NCBI GenBank assembly: GCA_037139195.1
Contig: JBAXGW010000037.1
Location: forward strand, 1 to 41,607
Origin: JBAXGW01 sp037139195
Lineage (GTDB): Bacteria; Bacteroidota; Bacteroidia; Bacteroidales; JAHJDW01
DNA: 41,607 bases
Direction: 5' to 3'
A program made the position numbers and the translations under genes. The notes beneath the pieces were generated by a model. It ran no database searches. It was not told the DNA's origin and worked only from the letters and a program-made list of their open reading frames with translations. This document shows positions 32,989-41,607 of the stretch, in pieces (the first letter of the stretch is position 1; each line of letters begins with the position of its first letter).

Positions 32989-34902
32989 ATGGGAAAAATT
33001 ATTGGCATCGACTTGGGTACTACCAATTCATGTGTTGCGGTTATGGAAGGCAGCGAACCTGTTGTAATTCCTAACAGCGAAGGCAGAAGAACAACTCCTT
33101 CGATAGTTGGATTTATTGATAACTCAGAAAGAAAAGTAGGCGACCCTGCAAAAAGACAAGCTATCACAAATCCTACAAAAACAATTTCATCTATAAAGCG
33201 ATTTATGGGCGAAACATATGATAGAGTTACAAAAGAAATTGGTCGTGTTCCATATACAGTTGAAAAAGGAGATAACAATACTCCAAGAGTGAAAATAGAC
33301 GAACGTCTTTACACTCCACAGGAAATTTCAGCAATGATTCTTCAAAAAATGAAAAAAACTGCTGAAGATTATTTAGGAACTGAAGTTACAGAAGCAGTTA
33401 TCACTGTTCCTGCATATTTTAATGATGCTCAAAGACAAGCAACAAAAGAAGCTGGCGAAATTGCTGGTTTAACAGTAAGAAGAATCATCAACGAACCTAC
33501 TGCAGCAGCTTTGGCTTATGGATTAGACAAAAAAAGTCATGATTTAAAAATTGCTGTATTTGATTTAGGTGGTGGTACATTTGACATTTCTATTTTAGAA
33601 TTAGGTGATGGCGTTTTTGAAGTTAAATCAACTAATGGTGATACTCACCTTGGTGGCGACGACTTTGACCACGTTATTATCAACTGGTTAGCAGAAGAAT
33701 TCAAAAATGAAGAAGGAATTGATTTGAGAAAAGATCCAATGGCTCTTCAACGTTTAAAAGAAGCAGCTGAAAAGGCAAAAATTGAACTTTCGAGCTCAAC
33801 ATCCACTGAAATCAACTTGCCTTATATCATGCCAGTTGACGGAATTCCTAAACATTTAGTTAAAACACTATCTAGATCAAAATTTGAACAACTAGCTGAC
33901 ACTTTAATTCAAGCTACTTTAGAGCCTTGTAAAAAAGCGATGAGTGATGCTGGTCTTACAGCTAACGACATAAACGAAGTTATATTAGTTGGAGGATCAA
34001 CTCGTATTCCTGCTATACAAGATATAGTAGAAAAATTCTTTGGCAAAAAACCATCAAAAGGCGTTAACCCTGACGAAGTAGTTGCTATTGGTGCCGCAAT
34101 TCAGGGTGCAGTACTTTCTGGTGAAGTTAAAGACGTTCTATTGCTTGACGTTACGCCTCTTTCACTTGGAATTGAGACTATGGGTAGTGTAATGACCAAA
34201 TTGATTGAGTCAAATACAACTATTCCAAGCAAGAAATCAGAAGTTTTCTCAACTGCAGCCGACAGCCAAACTAGCGTTGAAATTCACATCTTACAAGGTG
34301 AAAGACCAATGGCTCGCGACAACAAAACTATTGGAAGATTTTTCTTAGACGGAATTCCACCAGCACCAAGAGGCGTTCCTCAAATTGAAGTTACTTTTGA
34401 TATTGATGCTAACGGTATACTACATGTATCTGCAAAAGATAAAGCAACAGGCAAATCGCAACAAATTAGAATTGAAGCTTCTTCAGGTTTAACTGATGAA
34501 GAAATCAAAAAAATGAAAGCTGAAGCTGAAGCAAATGCAGATTCTGATAAAAAAGCAAAAGAAGAAATCGACAAATTAAATAGCGCAGATCAAATGATTT
34601 TCACAACTGAAAAACAATTGAAAGAATATGGCGATAAAATCCCAGCAGAAAAGAAAGCTCCAATTGAAACTGCTCTAGCTGAATTAAAAGAAGCTCATTC
34701 TGCTAAGAATTTAGCAACTATTGAAACTGCTTTAAACAATTTAAATACAGCTTGGTCAGCTGCTTCGGAAGAAATGTACAAAGCTTCTCAGAATGCAGAA
34801 GGCAATCCTGAAGCATCTCATCAACACTCAAATGATAACAACCAGCAAAAACAAACTGCTGATGCAGAAGTTACTGATGTTGATTTTGAAGAAGTAAAGT
34901 AA
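32989..34902 (+). CDS. dnaK: Molecular chaperone DnaK (Hsp70)
   Basis: The protein has 637 residues, full length. The N-terminal ATPase domain carries GIDLGTTNSCVAVMEG (residues 4-19), the phosphate-2 loop VFDLGGGTFDISILE (about 193-207) and VILVGGSTRIPAIQ (about 333-346). The inter-domain linker DVLLLDVTPLSLGIE follows at about 383-397, then the beta substrate-binding domain and the helical lid. The C-terminal tail ends with DAEVTDVDFEEVK, the usual EEVK-type end. It refolds proteins with DnaJ and GrpE in the cytoplasm; neither partner gene is adjacent, so the gene stands alone. An inverted repeat at 32887-32924 may regulate it, and a strong palindromic terminator follows. Confidence 0.98.
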   Translation: MGKIIGIDLGTTNSCVAVMEGSEPVVIPNSEGRRTTPSIVGFIDNSERKVGDPAKRQAITNPTKTISSIKRFMGETYDRVTKEIGRVPYTVEKGDNNTPRVKIDERLYTPQEISAMILQKMKKTAEDYLGTEVTEAVITVPAYFNDAQRQATKEAGEIAGLTVRRIINEPTAAALAYGLDKKSHDLKIAVFDLGGGTFDISILELGDGVFEVKSTNGDTHLGGDDFDHVIINWLAEEFKNEEGIDLRKDPMALQRLKEAAEKAKIELSSSTSTEINLPYIMPVDGIPKHLVKTLSRSKFEQLADTLIQATLEPCKKAMSDAGLTANDINEVILVGGSTRIPAIQDIVEKFFGKKPSKGVNPDEVVAIGAAIQGAVLSGEVKDVLLLDVTPLSLGIETMGSVMTKLIESNTTIPSKKSEVFSTAADSQTSVEIHILQGERPMARDNKTIGRFFLDGIPPAPRGVPQIEVTFDIDANGILHVSAKDKATGKSQQIRIEASSGLTDEEIKKMKAEAEANADSDKKAKEEIDKLNSADQMIFTTEKQLKEYGDKIPAEKKAPIETALAELKEAHSAKNLATIETALNNLNTAWSAASEEMYKASQNAEGNPEASHQHSNDNNQQKQTADAEVTDVDFEEVK

Positions 34903-34918
34903 ACACGATAATTGAATG

Positions 34919-34954
34919 AATGAAAAAGCCCCGAAATTTCGGGGCTTTTTCATT
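34919..34954. terminator. Bidirectional palindromic terminator between dnaK and the minus-strand adhesin gene
   Basis: An 18-bp perfect palindrome is centred between 34936 and 34937. The core AAAAAGCCCCGAAA pairs with TTTCGGGGCTTTTT, giving a GC-rich stem with a T-run on either strand, so it can end both the dnaK transcript and the convergent transcript that stops at 34971. Confidence 0.93.
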
Positions 34955-34970
34955 TAATGGTATTAAGATT

Positions 34971-37900
34971 TTAATTTCTAATTACTTTAGAAACAATATT
35001 TCCTTTGTCAGTTTGAATCATCAAATAATAAACTCCGAAGGCTAAATCACCTAAATTTATTTGCTTCTCAAAGCGACCAACAATCTTACCAAAATTTGTT
35101 GAAACAATTTCTTGACCAATTGTATTTACTAGTTTAATCTTAATATCAGTTTCGTTATTTACCGAGAAACTAACTGTAATCAATTCATTAAAAGGATTAG
35201 GGTAAACCCTTAAATTTGAAACATTATTTTTTTCGTCAATTCCTACCATACTTGTAATAACAACTAGTAATGAGTCTTTATCAACGCCACAAGCATTAGT
35301 TGCAGTGCAAACAGCCCAATAAGAACCAGTTGCAGGATAAGTATGGCTTGGAGAATTTTGTGTTGTTATAGCACTACCATCACCAAAATCCCAGCTAAAT
35401 GTAGTTCCAAAAAATGAATAATTATAGAAATTCACATTGTTAAACGATTGTGTCTCGCTTATATAAACTTCTGGCTTCGGATTTACTATAATTGTTACTG
35501 GACCAGCAACACCTGGACAGCCATAAAAATCAGTAACAGATACATAATAATCACCTTCTTCAAATGCTTTAATATATTCTGAAGTTGAACCACTTGACCA
35601 TTCATAAGTATGATAAATAGTATCAAGATTTAGATTTACATGGCTATCTTTACAGAATGTGGTATCACCATCAGGAACAATCTTAGGATCAAAAACGGGT
35701 GCATTTACAATATTAAATGGTATTGCATTCCCAGTGCAATTATTTGAATCTGTAACAGTAACAGTATACGACCCAACAGTAGAAATTGTCGTTGATTGAG
35801 TAATATCACCATTTGACCAATTGTAATGATCAAAACCAATACCTGCATCAAGAGTAACCGTATTATTTAACCCTGGGCAAAATGCCATAGGTACAGATGG
35901 CGTAATTTTAGGATTTGGAGATTTCCATACATCAACAATTACAGCATCAGTAGCAGAGCATGCACCATTAGATACCGTTACTATATAAACAGAAGCATAC
36001 GAAGGTGCAACTGTTATAGCTGCAGTTGAAGGACCAATATTCCAAGAGTAAGTTGTTCCGCCTGTTGCAGTCAAAGTTGTTGTTGTACCTTGACAAACTG
36101 TAACATCAGCTCCCGCATTAGCTACCGGCATTGTATTAACTGATATTTGAACTGCGTCTGTATTAACACATCCATTTGCATCTGTTCCTGTTACTATATA
36201 ATTAGATGTTGTGGTAGGCGTAAATGCTACTCCATTTGTAATTCCATTATTCCAATTATATGTGCCATTTGTACCAGCACCAGTTCCAGTAAGAACAATT
36301 GCTAAACCTTCGCAAAAATTCAAATCAGATCCAGCATTTATATTTGGTTTAGGAGCAACTGTTACAGTAATAACATCAGTTGCAGTACATCCAGTATTAG
36401 TAACAGTAACAGTATAATTTGATGTTGCAGGAGGATTAAAAGCAACTCCATTAACAATACCATTTGTCCATTGGTAAGTTCCACCGCCAGTAGCAGTTAA
36501 AGTTGCCTGATTTCCCTGACAGACCGTAATATCATTTCCTGCAAAAGCAACAGGCAAAGGATTAACAACCACTGTTACTTGAGCCGAAACAGTAGCAAAA
36601 CCATCGTCAATAGTAACGGTGAAGGTTGTCGTTTGTGTAGGGCTAACTATGGGATTTTGAGTTAAATCAGAACCAATTGGATTCCATGTATATGCAGGAT
36701 TTGCAGTCCATGTATAATCATAAGTTCCTGAACCACCTGAAGGAAATGCACCTAAAGAAGCACTTTGACCCGAACAAATTACCAACGGAGTAGAACTAGC
36801 AACAACACTAAGCGTGCTTCCAGTAATAACTATTGCAACTTGATCAGAAGCAGAGCAGCCAGAAGCATTATCTGTAACAGTAAGAGTATATAAAGTGGTT
36901 CCAGCTAATGCAATGGTATTAGGGTCTTCAATTGTATTTGAACCACTAATTGAAGCGGAAGGTTGCCAAACATACGATAAACCTGCACCAGAAGGTGAAC
37001 CATTTAAAGAAGTTGATATACCCATTGAAATTGTTTGATCTGGACCCGCATTTGCATTTGGAAGAGGTAAAACAGTAACAACTACATCATCTGAAGCAGT
37101 GCATAAACCATTGGTAACAGTAACAACATAACTAGTGGTAGTTGTTGGATTCACTGTAGGATTATTATTTGTTGAAGTCCAAGAACTTGAAGGATTGGTA
37201 GCCCAACTATAAGTCCCACCACCAGTAGCCGATAAATTGGCAGATACACCATTACAAATTGAGCTATTATTTACTGAAGCATTTGCTGAAACTTGAGTTA
37301 CATTTACAACAACCGTATTTGAAGCAGAACATGCTCCATTTGAAACGGTAACTGTATAAGTAGTGGTTACAGTTGGGTTTACAATAGGAGTTGCAATTGT
37401 ATTTAAATCAGAGCTATGCGTATTCCATGCAGCAGCAGGATTAGTTGCTGCCCAGCTATATGTATAAGTCCCAGTTAGATTGCTTGTAAGAACAGAAGTA
37501 GAACCAACACAAATTGTTGTTTGACTAGCAGATGGAGTAAACACCAATGGGTTTACCGAAATTGTCGAAAATGCGCTACTCGAATCTGGACAAGCTAAAT
37601 TTCCTTGTAAAACTCTGGCTTGATAAGTAGTAGTTTGACCTGGTGTTACAATAAGTGGATTATCATTTTCGTGTCCCACTAAATTTGGATCCGTTGGTGT
37701 TGAAGTCCAAGTTACACCATTAATACTTGCTACTCCTCCAACGGTTAATGTAGAAGAGCCGCCACACATAACAGATGGAGTTGAAGGCGTAATAACAGGA
37801 GTTGCAATCCCTGAATTTGCCTTAATCTTATAATTACATACATCGCCGCCATAACCATCAATCATAACATAGTATGTTTGACCAATAGTTAAGCCATTAG

Positions 37901-38714
37901 TAACAACAGTTGACGTTGAATTATTTTGCAAAATACTTGAACTAGTACCTGATGTCCAAGCTAAAGGTGATTTCAATACAAAACCATTACAATTAGTTCC
38001 AGAATAAATTCCAAATTGAATTCCATAAGCATCGGTACAATGCGACACCGTAACATCTAATGACACGGTTGTACTTGAAGCAACGAATGAAATCCAAGAA
38101 TTGTTTTCAAGAGATCCATTAAATAACGAACTTCCGTCTGTCATATTTCCTGGAGTATCAACAGTATATAATCCGCTTGTATTTCCACAATAATTATTTA
38201 AATTACAGATAAAAGTTGCACCTGAGCAATTATCACCAGCTAATTCATTGGTTCCACATGAAGCAACACAAGCCATTTCTGCGCTCCAACCAGAATAATT
38301 TGAGCTTCCGTCAGAAGTAAATTTAAACGTTAAGGATGTTCCAGTAGATACAATTCGGGGGGGATAAGTATATGAGCCAGTTAAAACAGCAATTAGATTA
38401 GCTGGATTAACAGTTGGTCCGTCATAAACATATAAGAAATCGGAACCATCTTCAGTATCAAAACTATTAAATGTTGCCTGCACACTTTGTCCAGTGGCTG
38501 AAACATAAGTTACTGTTTTATTTTCATTAGCACAATATGTATAACCAGTAAACCAATTACCACAAGCACCTGAGCTTTCAAATATTTCGTTACATGTTGT
38601 TCTTATCGCATTATTTGGGCTACCCATTACATAGGTAGTTTGCGAAAAAGTGTTTGTATTTACTAGAAACAATGAAAAAATAAATATATTTCGTATAATT
38701 CTATTCATAAACAT
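34971..38714 (-). CDS. Large CUB/Ig-like/PKD adhesin with type A T9SS sorting domain
   Basis: The protein has 1247 residues (1245 if the third Met at 38708 is used). The signal peptide ends near NTFSQ (about 25). A CUB-like domain (about 35-150: SFDTEDGSDFLYVYDGP, SDGSSNYSGWSAEMAC) is followed by a beta domain (about 155-305: GSLENNSWISFVAS, YVMIDGYGGDVCNYKIK) related to the 21453 protein. About ten Ig-like repeats follow to about residue 1075, most with 'A-G-x-D-x-x-x-C-x-G' openings and 'C-x-A-x-D-x-V-x-V-x-V' ends. A PKD domain (SFFGTTFSWDFGDGS) and a type A sorting domain (from NLRVYPNPFNELITV, last ~80 residues) complete it. The protein should lie on the cell surface and mediate attachment; ligands are unknown. 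It is translated after the small 38721 gene in one operon. Confidence 0.9.
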   Translation of the reverse strand: MFMNRIIRNIFIFSLFLVNTNTFSQTTYVMGSPNNAIRTTCNEIFESSGACGNWFTGYTYCANENKTVTYVSATGQSVQATFNSFDTEDGSDFLYVYDGPTVNPANLIAVLTGSYTYPPRIVSTGTSLTFKFTSDGSSNYSGWSAEMACVASCGTNELAGDNCSGATFICNLNNYCGNTSGLYTVDTPGNMTDGSSLFNGSLENNSWISFVASSTTVSLDVTVSHCTDAYGIQFGIYSGTNCNGFVLKSPLAWTSGTSSSILQNNSTSTVVTNGLTIGQTYYVMIDGYGGDVCNYKIKANSGIATPVITPSTPSVMCGGSSTLTVGGVASINGVTWTSTPTDPNLVGHENDNPLIVTPGQTTTYQARVLQGNLACPDSSSAFSTISVNPLVFTPSASQTTICVGSTSVLTSNLTGTYTYSWAATNPAAAWNTHSSDLNTIATPIVNPTVTTTYTVTVSNGACSASNTVVVNVTQVSANASVNNSSICNGVSANLSATGGGTYSWATNPSSSWTSTNNNPTVNPTTTTSYVVTVTNGLCTASDDVVVTVLPLPNANAGPDQTISMGISTSLNGSPSGAGLSYVWQPSASISGSNTIEDPNTIALAGTTLYTLTVTDNASGCSASDQVAIVITGSTLSVVASSTPLVICSGQSASLGAFPSGGSGTYDYTWTANPAYTWNPIGSDLTQNPIVSPTQTTTFTVTIDDGFATVSAQVTVVVNPLPVAFAGNDITVCQGNQATLTATGGGTYQWTNGIVNGVAFNPPATSNYTVTVTNTGCTATDVITVTVAPKPNINAGSDLNFCEGLAIVLTGTGAGTNGTYNWNNGITNGVAFTPTTTSNYIVTGTDANGCVNTDAVQISVNTMPVANAGADVTVCQGTTTTLTATGGTTYSWNIGPSTAAITVAPSYASVYIVTVSNGACSATDAVIVDVWKSPNPKITPSVPMAFCPGLNNTVTLDAGIGFDHYNWSNGDITQSTTISTVGSYTVTVTDSNNCTGNAIPFNIVNAPVFDPKIVPDGDTTFCKDSHVNLNLDTIYHTYEWSSGSTSEYIKAFEEGDYYVSVTDFYGCPGVAGPVTIIVNPKPEVYISETQSFNNVNFYNYSFFGTTFSWDFGDGSAITTQNSPSHTYPATGSYWAVCTATNACGVDKDSLLVVITSMVGIDEKNNVSNLRVYPNPFNELITVSFSVNNETDIKIKLVNTIGQEIVSTNFGKIVGRFEKQINLGDLAFGVYYLMIQTDKGNIVSKVIRN

Positions 38715-38720
38715 CTATTT

Positions 38721-39104
38721 TTATTGATTTATATACTGTCTTTTTATTTTATCATATTCTGCTTGAATTTCTTCCCAAGACAGCAATACAATATTTAAGC
38801 ACTGTTCAGTTTCTCCAACGTGATTCCTTTTTCTAGCATCACGATTAGCCGAATATTTTGTAATATCAACTTGTTTAGCATCAATTACAGGACATAAACT
38901 GCTTTTAGGAGTTTCTATAAAAAACGATGATGAATAATAAAAATTAACTTGCATTACCTTGTAATAAGGCATTTCTAATATTTGTTCTTCTGAATAATGT
39001 TTTTTAGCTCTAGAATCAATTAAATCCATATTTTTAACATTCTGAGCAATAGCAGTGCTAGTAAACAAAACTAGCAAAATAAATTGTAAATAGAGTTTTC
39101 TCAT
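38721..39104 (-). CDS. Small secreted protein of unknown function
   Basis: The protein has 127 residues from the Met at 39104, which begins a signal peptide (MRKLYLQFILLVLFTSTAIAQ) and lies just downstream of a perfect promoter; an in-frame ATG at 39125 lies at the predicted transcription start. The mature part has about 105 residues with two cysteines (SSLCPVID, EQCLNIVLL) and a charged helical C-terminus (WEEIQAEYDKIKRQYINQ). I do not recognise a family. Only 6 bases separate it from the 1247-residue adhesin downstream, so it may be a partner or accessory factor of that protein, as with the small protein ahead of the 2480 gene. Confidence 0.75.
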   Translation of the reverse strand: MRKLYLQFILLVLFTSTAIAQNVKNMDLIDSRAKKHYSEEQILEMPYYKVMQVNFYYSSSFFIETPKSSLCPVIDAKQVDITKYSANRDARKRNHVGETEQCLNIVLLSWEEIQAEYDKIKRQYINQ

Positions 39105-39131
39105 ATAAGGCTTTTTTAGTGGCATATTCTA

Positions 39132-39162
39132 CAAATATAATGATGAAAACTAACAAGTCAAA
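39132..39162 (-). promoter_or_regulatory. Promoter of the small protein/adhesin operon
   Basis: Read on the minus strand: TTTG (39162-39159), a 19-base spacer and TATATTTG (39139-39132), perfect at both elements. Expected transcription start is near 39125, about 20 nt before the ATG at 39104. Confidence 0.75.
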
Positions 39163-39224
39163 TATAAAACTAATTAAATTGCATATCAGATTAACATTTT
39201 TTAAGATAAACGACTTATTTTCAA

Positions 39225-39256
39225 CAAAAAGGGTTGTGAAAAAAATCACAACCCTT
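39225..39256 (-). terminator. Terminator of the 39281 gene
   Basis: AAGGGTTGTGA (39229-39239) pairs exactly with TCACAACCCTT (39246-39256) around a 6-base loop. On the minus strand the stem is followed by a T-run. It lies 24 bases beyond the stop codon. Confidence 0.9.
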
Positions 39257-39280
39257 CACTTAAACTGTAAATAGCAAAAA

Positions 39281-41607
39281 TTATTCTTTTACAATTTTGG
39301 CAAAAATAAATTTTTCACCTTCCTGAATTTTTATTAGATATACTCCTGTAGGCAAATTTTGCAAACTAATTTTCGTTGTAAAATCTCTATTAATTAGATA
39401 TTGGTTTTCTGACATGATTTTTCCAAAAATATCATAAACTGTGATTGATGGATTTTTTAATGTTGTGTTATTTAATTCAACATTAACATAATCAACTGTT
39501 GGATTTGGGTATATTTTTAGATTCCCTAAATTATCACTTTCAAAAACACCTGTATTATCTACTAAAATTATCTCTAGCGAATCTGTATCAGTTCCACAAG
39601 TATTACTTGCAGTTAATACAACATTATATACTCCCGAATTCTGATAATTATGAGTAGGTGAATCTAAAGTAGAATTTGTACCATCACCAAAATCCCAAGC
39701 ATAGGTTGTTCCAAAGAATGAATAATTGTAAAAATCAACAAACAAAGAACTATCATTATAACTGAAATTCACCACTGGCAATGGGTCTACTATAATATCC
39801 ATTCCATTCGCAGTATTTTGACATCCATAAGAGTCGGTTACAGTTACAGAATAACTACCACTTTCAAATACATAAATAGAAGATGTTGTTGAACCACTCG
39901 ACCAAAGGTAAGTGCTATACAATTCATCTGTAGATAATACAATATTTTCTCCTTGGCAGAATTCCGATGGACCATCTGAAATAATTACTGGATTAATTGC
40001 TGGAGCATTTATTATGTTTACAACTTGAGATACGCTCTCGCATCCATTTGCATTTGAAACCGTCAAAGTGAACGAACCCACTTGGTTTACAGTGATATTT
40101 TGAGTAAACAATCCATTCGACCATTCATAACTTGTATATCCTGATGGACCATACAGCGTCACAGAATTATTTAATCCAACGCAAAAAGCTGATGGAGAAG
40201 ATACTGAAACATCTGGTTGTAGTATAGTCGATACAGACACGGCCACATTATCTGTTCCTGAACATCCTTGTGCAGAATAAGCTACCACGTTATATACAGT
40301 TGTTACTGTAGGCGACGCAATTGGATTATAAATTAAATTATTACTTAAACTCGAAGCTGGACTCCAAACATAACTTACGCCTCCACTTGCGTTAAGCGTA
40401 GTATCAGCTCCATTGCATATTGTAACATCATTGCCTGCACTAATAGTTGGAAGATTATTAACTACTACATCTATTTTGGAGGTATTTAAACAACCATTTC
40501 CATCTGTTACCTGAACTAAATATTGTGTAGTAATGGTTGGAGAAACTGTTGGATTATAAACATTACTTGTATATCCAGGAGGTATTGAATACCAAGTATA
40601 ATTAACTCCGCCAGATGTAGACAATTCGCTACTTAAACCTTTGCAAATAGTATCAGGACTGGCAATTGTTACTGGGACAGGCAATGGATTTACAGTTATT
40701 GTTGCTGTACTTCCAAAGCTATTTCCAAAACAATTTGCATCGCTAACTGCAGTTATACTATATGTACTTGTTGCATTAGGACTTACACTTACAATTTTAG
40801 GACTAGAAATTATTCCTGTTATTGTTGTTTGTGTGGTACCATCAGTATAAGTTATGTTCCATGGTCCCAAACCAGTTAATGTCATGGTTAAATTAGTTGT
40901 AGCTCCATAGCAAATCGATGTTGTACCACTCAAACTAGCAGTAGGCAATGGATTTACTGTAAAAGCGCCAGATACAGGACTTGCAGCAGTTCCACAGTCA
41001 GTTGTTACAACACAGTAATAATAAACTACTCCTACCGAAGTAGCATCTGGAGTATACGCAGAATTTATTGCTCCTGTAATTATATTTCCACCTGTACTTA
41101 CTGGAACTGTATTACTATACCATTGGTAAGTTTTATTTGTCCCAACAAGTACCAAACTAATTGGATTAAATGAATTCCCTATGCATATAGTTTGGGCTGC
41201 TGTAGACTGAGACGCAATAAAAGTAGAGCTTGTTGGATTTACATTCATCGCTCCTGAGATTCCACTCTTTTGTGTTGTACCATCGCATCCACCTGTTACT
41301 ACACAATAGTAATATAGCGTGCCTACTACGGATGCATCGGGAGTATATGTTGACGACTGTGCGCCTAAGCCTAAGTTCGTGCCTCCTGTGGTACTTGCTG
41401 TGGTATTACTAAACCATTGATAAGTTAAGTTTGTACCTGTTGCCGTTACACTGATTGAGCTAAACGATGATCCTAAGCATATTGTTTGTGTCCCTGTTGA
41501 TTGGGAGTTGATGAAATTCGAGCTTGTTGGATTTACATTCATCGCTCCTGATATTCCACTCTTTTGTGTTGTACCATCGCATCCACCTGTTACTACACAA
41601 TAGTAAT
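39281..41607 (-). CDS. Partial large Ig-like repeat adhesin with type A T9SS sorting domain (5' end off the window)
   Basis: The reading frame stays open to the right edge, so the N-terminus is missing; an internal Met at 41542 is not the start. At least 775 residues are visible. At the N-terminal side there are near-identical 98-residue repeats (MNVNPTSS, SQST, QTIC, YQWFSN, YTPDAS, YYYCVVTGGCDGTTQKSG) and a more diverged third unit. Further Ig-like units follow ('V-x-A-G-x-D-V-T-I-C-x-G'), then two units with 'NNSVTLYGPSGYTSYEWSNG' and 'YSTYLWSSGS' patterns that match the end of the 34971 protein, a PKD domain (SFFGTTYAWDFGDG) and a type A sorting domain from NLKIYPNPTVDYVN to KIVKE. It is predicted to be exported and surface-attached. 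Total size is unknown because the repeats continue out of view. Confidence 0.88.
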   Translation of the reverse strand, partial: YYCVVTGGCDGTTQKSGISGAMNVNPTSSNFINSQSTGTQTICLGSSFSSISVTATGTNLTYQWFSNTTASTTGGTNLGLGAQSSTYTPDASVVGTLYYYCVVTGGCDGTTQKSGISGAMNVNPTSSTFIASQSTAAQTICIGNSFNPISLVLVGTNKTYQWYSNTVPVSTGGNIITGAINSAYTPDATSVGVVYYYCVVTTDCGTAASPVSGAFTVNPLPTASLSGTTSICYGATTNLTMTLTGLGPWNITYTDGTTQTTITGIISSPKIVSVSPNATSTYSITAVSDANCFGNSFGSTATITVNPLPVPVTIASPDTICKGLSSELSTSGGVNYTWYSIPPGYTSNVYNPTVSPTITTQYLVQVTDGNGCLNTSKIDVVVNNLPTISAGNDVTICNGADTTLNASGGVSYVWSPASSLSNNLIYNPIASPTVTTVYNVVAYSAQGCSGTDNVAVSVSTILQPDVSVSSPSAFCVGLNNSVTLYGPSGYTSYEWSNGLFTQNITVNQVGSFTLTVSNANGCESVSQVVNIINAPAINPVIISDGPSEFCQGENIVLSTDELYSTYLWSSGSTTSSIYVFESGSYSVTVTDSYGCQNTANGMDIIVDPLPVVNFSYNDSSLFVDFYNYSFFGTTYAWDFGDGTNSTLDSPTHNYQNSGVYNVVLTASNTCGTDTDSLEIILVDNTGVFESDNLGNLKIYPNPTVDYVNVELNNTTLKNPSITVYDIFGKIMSENQYLINRDFTTKISLQNLPTGVYLIKIQEGEKFIFAKIVKE
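41246..41607 (-). repeat. 294-bp tandem repeat inside the adhesin gene
   Basis: A block of about 80 bp (encoding CVVTGGCDGTTQKSGISGAMN) occurs at 41232-41313 and again at about 41526-41607 with one or two differences. The period of 98 codons equals one Ig-like unit. Such high DNA identity points to recent unit duplication or to gene conversion. The array continues beyond the window edge. Confidence 0.8.

Noticed and set aside
41540..41542. Met at 41542 as the start of the right-edge adhesin
   Set aside because: The frame stays open to the window edge and the residues upstream continue the same repeat unit, so this Met is internal.

Overview
The window looks like an AT-rich chromosome segment from a member of the Bacteroidota, probably an uncultured or environmental relative of the Bacteroidales/Flavobacteriales. 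Three things support this: (i) promoters of the phylum-specific type (TTTG, a spacer of about 19-21 bp, then TAnnTTTG) lie before many genes; (ii) at least five large secreted proteins end in type IX secretion (T9SS) sorting domains (type A 'YPNP' tails and one type B gliding-motility tail); (iii) families typical of the phylum are present (FISUMP, DUF4249-like, SprB repeats, DKNYY, class II Fic). No phage genes, transposase, CRISPR array or rRNA were seen.

Layout. 1-1830: sucD (succinyl-CoA synthetase alpha) and a TetR-type regulator, closed by a terminator. 1890-6673: a small secreted protein and a 1397-residue SprB-repeat/PKD surface protein with a type B T9SS tail. 6855-11722: a tightly packed three-gene alpha-glucan (glycogen) operon of debranching enzyme, GT4 glycosyltransferase and GH57 amylase, ending in an unusually long perfect stem. 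11767-12858: an orphan coding-like remnant and thioredoxin reductase (minus strand). 12945-13101: tRNA-Pro(GGG) with its own promoter and terminator. 13256-15200: a sialidase-like T9SS cargo.

15201-21251 is the most unusual part: six unrelated same-strand genes (membrane protein, 98-residue protein, secreted protein, L,D-transpeptidase, class II Fic enzyme, DKNYY lipoprotein). Two types of repeated intergenic module separate them. One (two copies) carries a consensus promoter. The other (three copies) begins at or just after the stop codon of the preceding gene with a 47-bp box of constant length and ends in a hairpin whose pairing is kept between copies. The arrangement resembles a gene-cassette array, but no integrase lies in the window and the boxes do not fit the textbook attC consensus, so this stays a hypothesis.

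21453-41607: housekeeping genes (ettA, dnaK) mixed with cell-surface functions: an MBOAT O-acyltransferase with an SGNH-like partner (probable polysaccharide O-acetylation), a secreted endonuclease I, a FISUMP protein, a DUF2148 iron-sulfur protein, a DUF4249-like lipoprotein, and three large minus-strand T9SS adhesin-like proteins (21453, 34971, 39281) built from Ig-like/PKD repeats that share paralogous domains. The last one runs off the right edge inside near-identical 294-bp tandem repeats.

Several open frames appear to begin at upstream TTG or ATG codons. I moved those starts to the ATG that gives a proper signal peptide or lies just downstream of a consensus promoter. All family names come from motifs read by eye, without database searches.
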